Positions 23,196 to 34,727 of a stretch of DNA of 46,925 nt are shown piece after piece. The stretch is from Polaromonas sp. (GTDB lineage: Bacteria; Pseudomonadota; Gammaproteobacteria; Burkholderiales; Burkholderiaceae_C). The notes below the pieces were generated by a model. That model worked only from the letters and a program-made list of their open reading frames with translations. It ran no database searches and was not told the DNA's origin. The DNA lies in contig NZ_JAUXUP010000017.1 of NCBI RefSeq assembly GCF_030680935.1, positions 1 through 46,925 of the forward strand, read 5' to 3'. The position numbers were made by a program, and so were the translations under genes. Each line of letters opens with the position of its first letter. The stretch's first letter is position 1.

Positions 23196-25463
23196 TCAAC
23201 GCCTGCGTGCCGAGCGCACGCCGCCGACACCGGCGACTAAAGCCAGCACCTGGGCCAGGCGGCCTGAATCAGCAACCTCCACGGTAAATGTCATCCAGGC
23301 CGTACCGCCCCGGTTGTCCTTGACCGAGGTGGTCTGGACACCGATGACATTCATCTTTTCTCTGGCAAACACCTCGGAAATATCGCGCAGCAATCCCTGC
23401 CGGTCTGCCGCTTCCACCGACACATCCACAGGAAAAACCAGTCCATCGCTGCTTTTGGGCCGGCTCCACTCCACCTCGATCACACGATCAGGGCTACCGC
23501 CCGCCATGTTGCGAAAATTGCTGCAATCGCTGCGGTGGATACTCACACCTTTGCCCTTTGTGACGAACCCCAGAATGGCATCTGGTGGTGCCGGCTTGCA
23601 GCATCGGGCCAGTTGTGTCAACAAGGAATCAATCCCGACCACCAGCACACCACCTTTGCGCGCGCGTTCGGACGCCTTGTCCGGCTGGCGCGGTTTTTTA
23701 GCCAGGACATAGTCGTCCTGCGTGGGTGCTGCGGGGGGCGGGTTGAGCAGGTTCTCTATGGTGCGCAGCGACAGCTCGTCTTTGCCAACCACTTCAAAAA
23801 GATCGTCGGCACTTTTGAAACCCAGCTGCGCCGCCACATCTTCGAGTTTCATCGCGGTTTTGCCTTCGCGCTGAAGAAGTTTTTCCACCGCCTCCCGGCC
23901 GCGCGCCACGGTTTGCGCCATGGCCTGCGCGTTGAACCAGGCGCGTACTTTTGAACGCGCGCGGTGGCTTGCCAGAAAACCCAGATCGGGATTGAGCCAG
24001 TCTCGCGAGGGACCACCCTCTTTGGTGGTCACAACTTCCACCGTCTGTCCGTTTTGCAGCGCCGTGTTCAGCGGCACCATGGCGCCGTCAATACGCGCAC
24101 CCCGGCAGCGATGGCCCAAGCTGGTGTGGACGCTGTAGGCAAAATCCAGCGCGGTGGCGCCCTGCGGAAGTTCAACCACCGCAGCATCGGGCGTGAGCAC
24201 GTAAATACGGTCTTCAAACAAGCCCTCGTCGCCTTCACGCGCTTTCGCAGATACCGGGCCCGACAATTCTCGCTCCCAGGCAAGCAACTGCCGCAACACG
24301 GCAATTTTGGCGTCGTATTCGCTGCTGGCCGAAACGCCGGCATAACCTTTTGCACCCGCTTCCTTGTAAGCCCAGTGCGCCGCCACCCCGTGCTCTGCAT
24401 GGTCATGCATGGCCTGGGTGCGAATCTGGATTTCTACGGCGCGCTGGCCGGTATCACGCACCACGGTGTGCAGCGACTGGTAACCATTGGATTTGGGTTT
24501 GGCGATGTAGTCATCAAATTCACCATCCACCGGCTCGAAGTTCGAATGCACAAAGCCGAGCGCCGCATAACAACCTTTCACGTCTGCGGCAATCACGCGC
24601 AAGGCGCGGATATCGAAGACCTGCTCGAAGTCGAGTGACTTGCCGCGCATCTTTTTCACAATGCTGTAAATATGTTTGGGCCTGCCCTGCACCAGCGCTG
24701 CGATGCCGTTTTTGTTGAGCTCGCCTTCAAGCTGCGCGCGCAGGCCCTCCATGAAGCCCTCGCGCTCTACCCGCTTCTGGTCCAGCAAGCGTGCTATTCG
24801 CTTGTAGGTTTCCGGCTCCAGAAAGCGAAACGACAGGTCCTCCATTTCCCACTTGATCTGCCAGATACCCAGCCGATTGGCCAGGGGCGCAAACACCTGC
24901 AGGGATTCCTGCGCCACGGCCAGCGGCGCCGGCTCCCGGATCGCCGCAAAGTAACGAAGGGTTTGCAGGCGGGACGCCAGCCTGAGCATCACCACACGCA
25001 GATCGCGTGAAAACGCCAACAGCATCTTGCGCACGTTTTCGGTCTGTGCGGCAGCGTCTTCGAGCTTCACGCGCGCATCGACGGCACGCGCCTGCTTCTG
25101 CACATGGACCAGCTTGGTGGTCTCGATCGCCAGTGCCGCAAAGTTGGGGCCAAAGGCCTTGGCAATCACCTCTTGCGGCTTGTTCAGGTGCGCGCAGGCA
25201 TACACCAGATAGGTAGCTGCCTGCATTGCCTCTGAGCCGCCAATCGCCTTGAGGATGGCGGCCACCGCATCCGCATGGGCGAGGATATTCTCGCCAGTGT
25301 CCAGCATTTCACTGGCGATGAGGGGTTCTGCAAAAGCCCGGGCGCGGGCCAGGGCCTGCGGCTGGTCCGGCAGGCTGTCGGCCGTCGCCCTGACGATGGT
25401 CGCGCTGGAACCGGCCAGGGGGGCACCGGGACCGGCGCCGGCATTTTTCATGACGGGTGGCAT
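23196..25463 (-). CDS. relA: RelA-type (p)ppGpp synthetase
   Basis: Makes (p)ppGpp from ATP and GTP/GDP at stalled ribosomes (stringent response). 755 aa: a degenerate N-terminal hydrolase domain without the catalytic HD pair (LVYACAHLN where SpoT has HD), so synthesis only; a synthetase domain with KKMRGKSLDFEQVFDIRALR, EFDDYIAKPKSNGYQSLHT and EIQIRTQAMHDHAEHG; a TGS domain (IYVLTPDAAVVELPQGATAL); a Cys-containing region (LARCCKPAPPDAILGF); and a C-terminal ACT domain. The ATG at 25463 is used; the ATG at 25451 is an alternative. Confidence 0.94.
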   Translation of the reverse strand: MPPVMKNAGAGPGAPLAGSSATIVRATADSLPDQPQALARARAFAEPLIASEMLDTGENILAHADAVAAILKAIGGSEAMQAATYLVYACAHLNKPQEVIAKAFGPNFAALAIETTKLVHVQKQARAVDARVKLEDAAAQTENVRKMLLAFSRDLRVVMLRLASRLQTLRYFAAIREPAPLAVAQESLQVFAPLANRLGIWQIKWEMEDLSFRFLEPETYKRIARLLDQKRVEREGFMEGLRAQLEGELNKNGIAALVQGRPKHIYSIVKKMRGKSLDFEQVFDIRALRVIAADVKGCYAALGFVHSNFEPVDGEFDDYIAKPKSNGYQSLHTVVRDTGQRAVEIQIRTQAMHDHAEHGVAAHWAYKEAGAKGYAGVSASSEYDAKIAVLRQLLAWERELSGPVSAKAREGDEGLFEDRIYVLTPDAAVVELPQGATALDFAYSVHTSLGHRCRGARIDGAMVPLNTALQNGQTVEVVTTKEGGPSRDWLNPDLGFLASHRARSKVRAWFNAQAMAQTVARGREAVEKLLQREGKTAMKLEDVAAQLGFKSADDLFEVVGKDELSLRTIENLLNPPPAAPTQDDYVLAKKPRQPDKASERARKGGVLVVGIDSLLTQLARCCKPAPPDAILGFVTKGKGVSIHRSDCSNFRNMAGGSPDRVIEVEWSRPKSSDGLVFPVDVSVEAADRQGLLRDISEVFAREKMNVIGVQTTSVKDNRGGTAWMTFTVEVADSGRLAQVLALVAGVGGVRSARRR

Positions 25464-25477
25464 TTCAACACGGGAGG

Positions 25478-26377
25478 TCAGACAAGCAGGAAATCACCCA
25501 CGGTGCTGACCTGGTCCATGGCAACCAGCGTGGGCGCGTGCCCCACACCTTCAAACTCAATCACGCGCGCCTTGGGCCCACGCTGCGCCATGGCCTGCGC
25601 CGTAGCATGGCTGAGCAAATCAGAATTGGCACCACGCAGAATCAGCGTCTGCGCCTGGATGTTGTCATACAGCTGCCACAGCAGGACTTCCCCCTCGCGT
25701 GCCGAGGCCTCGGTGACTGCACGAACCGGCACCGCGATGGCCGGGTCGTAATGCAACATCACCGCACCATTGAGCGCGCCGGGCACAGGCTTGAGCATCG
25801 GACGCGACAATGCGAGCCATTGTTCAGGGGTGTGGGGGCCAAAACTGGTTGATATGGCCCACATCGCATCGGCGGCATGTTGCACTGATGCAAATTGCCC
25901 CGCCTTGCCGAGATATGCCGCAATCCGCATGATCGCCTGCCATTCGACGACCGGCCCCACATCGTTGAGAACCAGTTTATGGACTGGCTGCGGTAGAGGC
26001 AACCCGGGCTGGCCAGCTATCGCCATGCCGATCAGGCCGCCCATGCTGGTGCCCACCCAATCCAGGGTGGCGATGGGGGACTGCTGCTGCAGGTGCGCCA
26101 GCAGGACCAGCATGTCAGCAGCGTATTGCGGAATCTGATAACCCATGGGGTCCTGGAGCCAGTCGCTCCGGCCACGGCCCACCACATCGGGGCAGACGAC
26201 GCGCACATCGTCACAGAGATATCGGGCCAGCACGTCAAAATCCCGGCCCTGGCGCGACAGGCCATGAACACACATCACCACATGCGGATTGGCGGGGTCA
26301 CCCCACTGCCAATAGGCCATGCGGTGCCCACCCGAAACATCGGGGCAGGATACGTAGTTCAGCGTAGGTTCAGTCAT
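25478..26377 (-). CDS. Alpha/beta-fold hydrolase
   Basis: 299 aa from ATG 26377 (MTEPTLNYVSCPDVSGGHRM). Alpha/beta-hydrolase features: oxyanion region VMCVHGLSRQGRDF, nucleophile elbow DWVGTSMGGLIGMA, a late ILRGANSDLL that likely carries the acid, and the histidine in FEGVGHAPTL. The substrate cannot be told; such enzymes range from esterases to C-C hydrolases. It ends 14 bp before relA on the same strand and is divergent from bdhA, whose PHB context could suggest an acyl or oligomer substrate, but that is speculation. Confidence 0.85.
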   Translation of the reverse strand: MTEPTLNYVSCPDVSGGHRMAYWQWGDPANPHVVMCVHGLSRQGRDFDVLARYLCDDVRVVCPDVVGRGRSDWLQDPMGYQIPQYAADMLVLLAHLQQQSPIATLDWVGTSMGGLIGMAIAGQPGLPLPQPVHKLVLNDVGPVVEWQAIMRIAAYLGKAGQFASVQHAADAMWAISTSFGPHTPEQWLALSRPMLKPVPGALNGAVMLHYDPAIAVPVRAVTEASAREGEVLLWQLYDNIQAQTLILRGANSDLLSHATAQAMAQRGPKARVIEFEGVGHAPTLVAMDQVSTVGDFLLV

Positions 26378-26474
26378 GGACAAACGAAAGCAGGTTGAAG
26401 GCTGATAATTGCGAACAGGACACGGCGTTTTTGAAAGCGCTTCATGGCATCGTAAATCATCCGGAGGAAAATTC

Positions 26475-27257
26475 ATGCTCAAAGGCAAAACTGCTCTCGT
26501 CACGGGCTCCACCAGCGGTATCGGTCTGGGCATTGCAACTTCGCTCGCAGCGCAGGGTGCCAACATCGTGCTCAACGGTTTTGGGGACGTGGAAAGCCCG
26601 AAAGCGGCCATCGCGGCCATGGGCGTGAAGGTGGCCTATCACGGCGCAGACATGAGTAAGCCGGCCGAGATTGAAGACATGATGAAGTTTGCCGCTGCAC
26701 AGTTTGGCCAGGTGGACATCCTGGTCAACAACGCGGGGATCCAGCATGTGGCGAAGATAGAGAATTTTCCAGTAGAGCGCTGGGATGCGGTGATTGCCAT
26801 CAACCTCAGCAGCGCCTTCCACGCCACGCGCCTGGCACTGCCTGCCATGCAGGCAGCCAATGGGGGCAAAGGCTGGGGCCGCATCATCAACGTTGCCTCG
26901 GTTCACGGCCTGGTCGGATCGGCTGAAAAATCTGCCTATGTGGCCGCCAAACACGGCATTGTGGGGCTGACCAAAGTCACGGCACTCGAGAACGCCACCA
27001 CCGGCGTGACCTGCAACGCCATTTGCCCCGGCTGGGTACTGACGCCGCTGGTGCAAAAGCAGGTGGATGCCAAGGCAGCGGCTGGCGGCATCTCCAACGA
27101 GCAGGCCACACAGTTGCTGCTAGGGGAGAAAGAGCCATCGATGCAATTCACAACCCCGGAAGAACTGGGCGCGCTGGCGGTATTTTTCTGCTCCTCAGCT
27201 GGCAACAACGTTCGCGGTGTCGCGTGGAACATGGATGGCGGCTGGGCCGCGCAGTAA
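26475..27257 (+). CDS. bdhA: D-3-hydroxybutyrate dehydrogenase
   Basis: NAD-dependent short-chain dehydrogenase that oxidises D-3-hydroxybutyrate, released from PHB, to acetoacetate. 260 aa from ATG 26475 with a strong ribosome binding site (GGAGGA). Cofactor motif TGSTSGIGLGIA, VNNAGIQHVAKIENFP, and the active site S...YVAAK (NVASVHGLVGSAEKSAYVAAKHG in two parts: NVASVHGLVGS and SAYVAAKHG). The GIQHV and VHGLVGSAEKSAYV blocks are typical of BdhA. The PhaR regulator about 3.6 kb away fits PHB metabolism. Confidence 0.93.
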   Translation: MLKGKTALVTGSTSGIGLGIATSLAAQGANIVLNGFGDVESPKAAIAAMGVKVAYHGADMSKPAEIEDMMKFAAAQFGQVDILVNNAGIQHVAKIENFPVERWDAVIAINLSSAFHATRLALPAMQAANGGKGWGRIINVASVHGLVGSAEKSAYVAAKHGIVGLTKVTALENATTGVTCNAICPGWVLTPLVQKQVDAKAAAGGISNEQATQLLLGEKEPSMQFTTPEELGALAVFFCSSAGNNVRGVAWNMDGGWAAQ

Positions 27258-27291
27258 TCCAACAGCGCCGCTGCAAGAAGACCATGCAAAG

Positions 27292-27325
27292 AAAAAGCCC
27301 CAAGTCAAAGCAACTTGGGGCTTGA
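27292..27325 (-). terminator. Terminator between bdhA and tRNA-Val(CAC)
   Basis: AAGCCCCAAG and CTTGGGGCTT form a 10-bp stem. On the minus strand it ends in TTTTT, so it terminates tRNA-Val; it may also stop bdhA from the other side. Confidence 0.8.
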
Positions 27326-27328
27326 ATC

Positions 27329-27403
27329 TGGTGGGCGGTGCAAGTTTCGAACTTGCGACCCCTGCAGTGTGAATGCAGTGCTCTACCCCTGAGCTAACCG
27401 CCC
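27329..27403 (-). tRNA. tRNA-Val (CAC)
   Basis: 75 nt including CCA. Acceptor GGGCGGT pairs with ACCGCCC; D-arm TAGCTCAGGGGTAGAG; anticodon arm CTGCA-TTCACAC-TGCAG gives CAC; T-arm CAAGTTCGAAACTTG. With the GAC tRNA at 23048 this window holds two of the valine isoacceptors. Confidence 0.97.
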
Positions 27404-27436
27404 TATGTGGTCAGCCTCAGATTATAAGGGGTTTTG

Positions 27437-28144
27437 TCAGGCATCGGCCAGCGCGCGCCAGACAGTTTTGCCTTTGCTGCTTTTGTCGATGTCGGCCAGC
27501 AGCACTTCGTGGGCCGCAAGCTCTTGCTCATTGGCGCACAGCAGCGGCAGATCGAACTGGCGCAAGTCGATAAGAACAGTGCTACCGCCCTCCTGCGAGC
27601 TGCTTCCCTCCTCCATCACCAGCGAATTCTGGCCCCGCGTGAGGTTGATGTACACGTCGGCCAGCAGCTCTGCATCAAGCAGCGCGCCGTGCAGGGTACG
27701 GCCCGAGTTGTCCACATCAAGACGGTCACACAGCGCGTCCAGTGAATTGCGTTTTCCCGGGAACAGCTCCTTGGCCATCATCAGACTGTCAGTCACCTTG
27801 GCTATGGAGCGGGTGATCGGCTCGCGCCCTATCAGCTCAAGCTCCTTGTTCAGGAAGCTGATGTCAAAAGGTGCGTTGTGGATGATCACCTCGGCGCCCT
27901 GCAGGTAGGCCAGCAGTTCATCGGCAATGGCCGCAAACTTCGGCTTGTCGCGCAGGAACTCGTTGCTGATGCCGTGCACCTTGAGCGCGTCCTCATGGCT
28001 GTCGCGCTCGGGGTTCAGGTAGAAGTGTTTGTTGCTGCCGGTGAGCTTGCGGCCCAGCAGTTCAACGCAGCCGATTTCGATGATGCGGTCGCCGTTTTCA
28101 GCGGACAGACCGGTGGTTTCAGTATCCAGAAAAATTTGGCGCAT
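27437..28144 (-). CDS. dnaQ: DNA polymerase III epsilon subunit (proofreading exonuclease)
   Basis: 3'-5' exonuclease that proofreads for the replicative polymerase. 235 aa from ATG 28144 (MRQIFLDTETTGLSAENGD). DEDDh motifs: Exo I FLDTETTGL, Exo II IIHNAPFDISFLNKEL, Exo III HGALLDAELLADVYI with the catalytic histidine. The conserved RIIEIGCVELLGRKLTG is typical of DnaQ. It lies 59 bp after sbcB on the same strand, so two DnaQ-fold exonucleases are adjacent. Confidence 0.96.
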   Translation of the reverse strand: MRQIFLDTETTGLSAENGDRIIEIGCVELLGRKLTGSNKHFYLNPERDSHEDALKVHGISNEFLRDKPKFAAIADELLAYLQGAEVIIHNAPFDISFLNKELELIGREPITRSIAKVTDSLMMAKELFPGKRNSLDALCDRLDVDNSGRTLHGALLDAELLADVYINLTRGQNSLVMEEGSSSQEGGSTVLIDLRQFDLPLLCANEQELAAHEVLLADIDKSSKGKTVWRALADA

Positions 28145-28202
28145 GGCTGCATTGTAGGGATAGGAATCGCACCGTTTTTGCCGGTCCAAATCCGAAAGAC
28201 TG

Positions 28203-29672
28203 CTAAATCTCTGGCGCAAGCACCTCGGCGTACTCGTAAAGCGTCTGAAGCACTTTTTGCCCGCGCGGGTCCGCAGTTTCGGACAACACATCCAACTCAG
28301 CCAGAAAGGCATCGACATTGCGTGCTCCGTTTTCACCTTCCAGCAGGCGCGCCGCGCGATGGGCTTCCCAGCGCTCCATGTGTTCAGGCGACAGGGTATC
28401 CGGGAAATTGCGGGCGCGGTAACGGAACATCAGCTCTTCCAGCCGTTCATCATCAAAGCCTGTGCGGCTATGCGCCAGCTCTGCGGGTGGCAGCGCGCGC
28501 AGCTGATTCAGTCGACGCCGATCAGCGTTGTTGATGAAGCCGCCGTACAGGTCTTCGTCCACATCGGACGTGCGCTCTTTGGGACGCGCAAACACCTCGG
28601 GCCAGATCGCGCTCATGTCGGGCAGACCGGCAGCTTTTTCGGCGTTACGCAGCGCGGCTTGAATATCTATGCCCCACTTGGCCGCCATCACATCGCTCAG
28701 GGTGCCCAGCTTGCGTACCACCATCGGTGACTTGTTCAGGTGCACCGACTTGAGTGGCAGGCGCGTCACACCTTCGGGCAGCTCAGCGGTTTTGCTGAAC
28801 AGGCGCTGGCGCAAAGTGACTACGTCGAGGAGCGGCAACTCCGCGGGGTCGTGCGCCAGGTCCCAGGCCAGCAACTCGTTTTTGTTCGAGGGGTGCATGG
28901 CCAGCGGCCACATCACGGCCATGCAACCGCGCTCGGGCGGGAACATGCCCGACACATGCAAAAACGGCTGCGCCGTCTGCGGGCTGGTGGGCAGCCCCAG
29001 CTCGGCGGCCACGCGGTCTTTCTTGTGCAAACCCAGACAGAAGTCGAACAGCTTGGGCTGGACCTGACGGATCAGTCTGGCCAGCGCAATGGTGGCACGC
29101 ACGTCTGACAATGCATCGTGTGCCGCCTCGTGCAACAGGCCATTGGCGCGCGCCAGATCTTCGAGCTTGAAGCTGGGACGCAAAGCCTCGGCTTCACCTG
29201 GCCGGCGCTCGTCCGGTTTCATGGGCCATTGAATACCTTCTGGCCGCAAGGCATAGGCCATGCGCACCACATCGAGCAGGTCCCAGCGGCCACAGTCGTT
29301 TTGCCACTCGCGCGCATACGGGTCGATCAAATTGCGCCACAACAGGTGACGCGTCACCTCGTCGTCAAAACGTATGGTGTTGTAGCCGACGCCGATGGTG
29401 CCGGGCGCGGCCAGCACGGCTTCAATGCGCGCCGCGAAGCTGTGTTCGGGCAGGCCGCGCTCAAGGCACAGCTGAGGCGTGATGCCGGTGATCAGGCAGG
29501 ACGCCGGGTCAGGCAGGTAGTCGCTGGCTGGCTGGCAATACAGCATCAGCGGCTCGCCGATTTCGTTGAGCTCGGCGTCGGTGCGAATACCGGCAAACTG
29601 CGCCGGTCTATCCCGGCGCGTGTTCAGGCCGAAGGTTTCGTAATCGTGCCAAAGAAAGGTGTGTGTCGCCAT
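28203..29672 (-). CDS. sbcB: Exodeoxyribonuclease I
   Basis: 3'-5' single-strand DNA exonuclease used in mismatch repair and recombination. 489 aa from ATG 29672 (MATHTFLWHDYETFGLN), close to E. coli ExoI (475 aa). DEDDh motifs DYETFGL, VGYNTIRFDDEVTRHLLWRN and HDALSDVRATIALARLI. The SH3-like and helical C-terminal domains follow (about 200-489), including LRALPPAELAHSRTGFDDERL split at the usual ExoI positions. The nucleotides just upstream hold repeat copy E and then the clpA terminator. Confidence 0.95.
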   Translation of the reverse strand: MATHTFLWHDYETFGLNTRRDRPAQFAGIRTDAELNEIGEPLMLYCQPASDYLPDPASCLITGITPQLCLERGLPEHSFAARIEAVLAAPGTIGVGYNTIRFDDEVTRHLLWRNLIDPYAREWQNDCGRWDLLDVVRMAYALRPEGIQWPMKPDERRPGEAEALRPSFKLEDLARANGLLHEAAHDALSDVRATIALARLIRQVQPKLFDFCLGLHKKDRVAAELGLPTSPQTAQPFLHVSGMFPPERGCMAVMWPLAMHPSNKNELLAWDLAHDPAELPLLDVVTLRQRLFSKTAELPEGVTRLPLKSVHLNKSPMVVRKLGTLSDVMAAKWGIDIQAALRNAEKAAGLPDMSAIWPEVFARPKERTSDVDEDLYGGFINNADRRRLNQLRALPPAELAHSRTGFDDERLEELMFRYRARNFPDTLSPEHMERWEAHRAARLLEGENGARNVDAFLAELDVLSETADPRGQKVLQTLYEYAEVLAPEI

Positions 29673-29704
29673 GGGTGGGTGCTGGTCTGTCCATGTTATG
29701 TATG

Positions 29705-29761
29705 AAATCGGCCTCCAGCCCTTATCTGACATGCGTAAGCAGCTATTATTAGGATAGCAAA
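29705..29761 (+). repeat. 57-bp dispersed element, copy E (intergenic)
   Basis: AAATCGGCCTCCAGCCCTTA at one end and CTAT-7 nt-ATAGCAAA at the other, with TGCGTAAGCAGC between. It lies between the sbcB start and the clpA terminator and is the best reference copy for comparison. Confidence 0.88.
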
Positions 29762-29769
29762 TCGAACGC

Positions 29770-29806
29770 AAAAAAAGGCCGGCAGCGCCATGCTACCGGC
29801 CTTTTT
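29770..29806 (-). terminator. Rho-independent terminator of clpA
   Basis: AAAGGCCGGCAGC and GCTACCGGCCTTT form the stem around GCCAT. The minus strand ends in a seven-T run, matching the end of clpA 30 bp upstream. Confidence 0.85.
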
Positions 29807-29835
29807 GCTCAAAGCTCAAAAAAATTCGGCAGCAC

Positions 29836-32172
<2,337 letters not shown>

Positions 32173-32254
32173 TGCTTTTCCTTTCGGCTTGCTGCTGGGG
32201 TCTCTGATACTTGCATTGTGTAACTCTTCAAGTCGATATGGGCTGTTTTTTCCA

Positions 32255-32623
32255 TTATTCAATGGGCTCGCACACACACTGCAGCGGGTGACCATTTTTT
32301 CGCGCCGCTTCCGTGACCTGATCGACCTTGGTGGAAGCCACATCCTTGGAAAACACGCCGCAAACACCTTTGCCGTCCAGGTGGATCTTCAGCATGATCT
32401 GGGTGGCAGTTTCGCGATCCTTGTTGAAAAATTCCTGAATCACCTCGACGACAAACTCCATGGGTGTGTAGTCGTCGTTGAGCAGCACCACCTGGAACAT
32501 TTGAGGCGGTTTTGTCTTCTGGGGTCGTCGCTCCAGCACGACCGAATCCCCGCCGTTGGCGTCGTCCGGCTTGAAGACCGGCGCCTTGGGAATCGAGGGA
32601 GACCTGGGAGGTTTGCTTGCCAT
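32255..32623 (-). CDS. clpS: Clp protease adaptor ClpS
   Basis: N-end rule adaptor that delivers substrates with destabilising N-terminal residues to ClpA. 122 aa from ATG 32623 ([10 protein letters not shown]); ATG 32632 is an alternative. A flexible N-terminal tail precedes the conserved core: [37 protein letters not shown] and [17 protein letters not shown], with the substrate-pocket Asn-Asp pair in LNDDYTPM. The linked clpA supports the role. Confidence 0.94.
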   Translation of the reverse strand: MASKPPRSPSIPKAPVFKPDDANGGDSVVLERRPQKTKPPQMFQVVLLNDDYTPMEFVVEVIQEFFNKDRETATQIMLKIHLDGKGVCGVFSKDVASTKVDQVTEAARKNGHPLQCVCEPIE

Positions 32624-32741
32624 GGAATTCATTCTAGCCACCGCAATAGTCCGGTGTGTCTGACGGGGAAATTGGTGGCGGGGACGCGACAATCAATCAC
32701 ATCCAGTTGACTTTTGGGTTTCACATGCAAAAGGCCACGAA

Positions 32742-32774
32742 AAAAGCCGCCCGGCAGTGCCTGCGGCGGCTTGA
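32742..32774 (-). terminator. Rho-independent terminator of icd
   Basis: AAGCCGCC and GGCGGCTT form the stem, with CGGCAGTGCCTGC between. On the minus strand it ends in six T, about 45 bp after the icd stop. Confidence 0.8.
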
Positions 32775-32818
32775 CAGCTTGTCCGGCGGGTCGCCCAGCG
32801 CCTCGCCAGAGCCTCCTT

Positions 32819-34072
32819 TTACATGTGATCGATCATGACCTGACCGAAGCCGGAGCAACTGACCTGTGTGGCGCCTTCCATGAGACGCGCGAAGTCGTAG
32901 GTGACTTTCTTGGACGCTATCGACTTTTCCATCGAACTGATGATCAGGTCCGCGGCTTCTATCCAGCCCATGTGGCGCAGCATCATCTCCGCAGACAGGA
33001 TTTCCGAGCCCGGGTTGACGTAATCCTTGCCGGCGTATTTGGGCGCGGTCCCGTGCGTGGCTTCAAACATCGCGATGGTGTCGCTCAGGTTCGCGCCCGG
33101 GGCGATTCCGATGCCGCCGACCTGGGCTGCCAGGGCATCGGACACGTAGTCGCCGTTCAGATTCAGGGTGGCAATCACGCTGTATTCGGCCGGACGCAAC
33201 AGGATTTGCTGCAGGAAAGCGTCGGCGATCGAATCCTTGACGGTGATTTCCTTGCCGGTTTTCGGGTTTTTGAACTTCATCCATGGACCGCCGTCGATCT
33301 CCACCGCGCCAAATTCCCTCGCGGCCAGCGCGTAAGCCCAGTCCCGGAAGCCACCTTCGGTGAACTTCATGATGTTGCCCTTGTGCACGATGGTCAGGCT
33401 GGGCTTGTCGTTGTCGATGGTGTACTGGATGGCCTTGCGCACAAGACGCTCCGTGCCTTCTCGCGAGACCGGTTTGATGCCGATGCCGGAAGTGTTGGGG
33501 AAGCGGATTTTCTTCACACCCATCTCGTCCTGCAGGAACTTGATGAGTTTTTTGGCCTTGTCGGACTCGGCCTCAAACTCGATGCCGGCGTAGATGTCTT
33601 CCGAGTTCTCGCGGAAAATCACCATGTTGGTCTTGTGCGGCTCTTTCACCGGCGACGGCACGCCTGCAAAGTACTGGATCGGGCGCAGGCAGACGTAGAG
33701 GTCCAGTTCCTGGCGCAAGGCGACATTGAGCGAGCGAATGCCACCACCGACCGGCGTGGTCAGCGGGCCCTTGATGGAGACCACATAGTCCTTGACCGCA
33801 TGCAGGGTTTCCTCAGGCAACCAGACATCCGGGCCATACACCTTGGTCGACTTTTCACCGGCATAAACTTCCATCCAGTGGATTTTTTTCTTGCCGCCAT
33901 AGGCTTTGGCGACCGCAGCATCGACGACCTTGAGCATGACCGGCGTGATGTCCGCGCCCGTACCGTCGCCTTCAATGAACGGAATGACCGGCTCGTCCGG
34001 CACATTGAGTGAATTGTCGGCATTGACGGTGATTTTCTGACCCTGGGCGGGCACCTTGATGTGCTGGTACAT
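32819..34072 (-). CDS. icd: NADP-dependent isocitrate dehydrogenase
   Basis: TCA-cycle enzyme converting isocitrate to 2-oxoglutarate and CO2 with NADP+. 417 aa, the size of the E. coli type homodimer. Visible are [13 protein letters not shown], the substrate loop [20 protein letters not shown] with the regulatory serine position, [30 protein letters not shown], metal-binding [17 protein letters not shown] and the cofactor region [20 protein letters not shown]. The regulatory serine suggests control by an IDH kinase/phosphatase, not present here. Confidence 0.97.
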   Translation of the reverse strand: MYQHIKVPAQGQKITVNADNSLNVPDEPVIPFIEGDGTGADITPVMLKVVDAAVAKAYGGKKKIHWMEVYAGEKSTKVYGPDVWLPEETLHAVKDYVVSIKGPLTTPVGGGIRSLNVALRQELDLYVCLRPIQYFAGVPSPVKEPHKTNMVIFRENSEDIYAGIEFEAESDKAKKLIKFLQDEMGVKKIRFPNTSGIGIKPVSREGTERLVRKAIQYTIDNDKPSLTIVHKGNIMKFTEGGFRDWAYALAAREFGAVEIDGGPWMKFKNPKTGKEITVKDSIADAFLQQILLRPAEYSVIATLNLNGDYVSDALAAQVGGIGIAPGANLSDTIAMFEATHGTAPKYAGKDYVNPGSEILSAEMMLRHMGWIEAADLIISSMEKSIASKKVTYDFARLMEGATQVSCSGFGQVMIDHM

Positions 34073-34277
34073 GTAGCGAAGTCTCCGGTATGCGCTGGAA
34101 AAGGCAGACAGGCTGCCCGGCGCGGTTTAGGTAATAACCCCTAAATTCTAGCCGCAAAAGATTTCATGAAAAGTTTTTGCAGCGCGTGTGTCAACCGCTT
34201 GCGAAGCGGCCTCGTTACGGTAGGGCCTCCGAAAAACTCGGGGTACTTTTTCAATAACATTCTCAAGGAAATTTCAA

Positions 34278-34634
34278 ATGAACAAGATCCTCGCTGTTTT
34301 GATCGCTGGCCTCTTCTCCGCAGGTGCTTTTGCCGCTTCGCACGCTGGTGCTCCTATGGGCGCCGCTTCCAAGCCGGCTGCGCCTGCTGCCATGCCCGCA
34401 ACACCAGCAACGCCTGCTGTCGCAGCAACGCCTGCCGCCCCAGCTGCCAAGGCTGACGCCAAAGCCATGAAAGCTGAAAAAGCCGCTGCTGCCAAGAAAG
34501 CCAAGGAAGAAAAAGCCGCTGCTGCCAAAGCCGCAAAAGCTGAAAAGGCCGCTGCCGCCAAAAAGGCCAAGGAAGAAAAAGCTGCTGCCGCCAAGAAAGC
34601 CAAAGAAGACAAAGCCGCTGCTGCCAAGAAGTAA
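34278..34634 (+). CDS. Secreted low-complexity Lys/Ala-repeat protein
   Basis: 118 aa from ATG 34278 with AAGGAAA upstream. A signal peptide (MNKILAVLIAGLFSAGAFA, cleavage after AFA) is followed by an Ala/Pro-rich linker (about 24-58) and a Lys/Ala/Glu tail of imperfect repeats such as KAEKAAAAKKAKEEKAAAAK, likely a single charged alpha-helix. The DNA repeats too (GCTGCTGCCAAGAAAGCC). The protein resembles H1-like tails, but the signal peptide argues for the periplasm. Function unknown. It is monocistronic, with its own strong terminator 17 bp later. Confidence 0.82.
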   Translation: MNKILAVLIAGLFSAGAFAASHAGAPMGAASKPAAPAAMPATPATPAVAATPAAPAAKADAKAMKAEKAAAAKKAKEEKAAAAKAAKAEKAAAAKKAKEEKAAAAKKAKEDKAAAAKK

Positions 34635-34650
34635 TTCTTCGCGCTGGACC

Positions 34651-34677
34651 AAAATGCCCGCCACGCGGGCATTTTTT
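34651..34677 (+). terminator. Terminator after the Lys/Ala-repeat gene
   Basis: AAAATGCCCG and CGGGCATTTT form a perfect stem around CCACG, with six T. Confidence 0.9.
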
Positions 34678-34727
34678 ATGACCGTCGTATATGCTGGTTT
34701 TCCAACTGACCGACCCTTGGTGACTCC

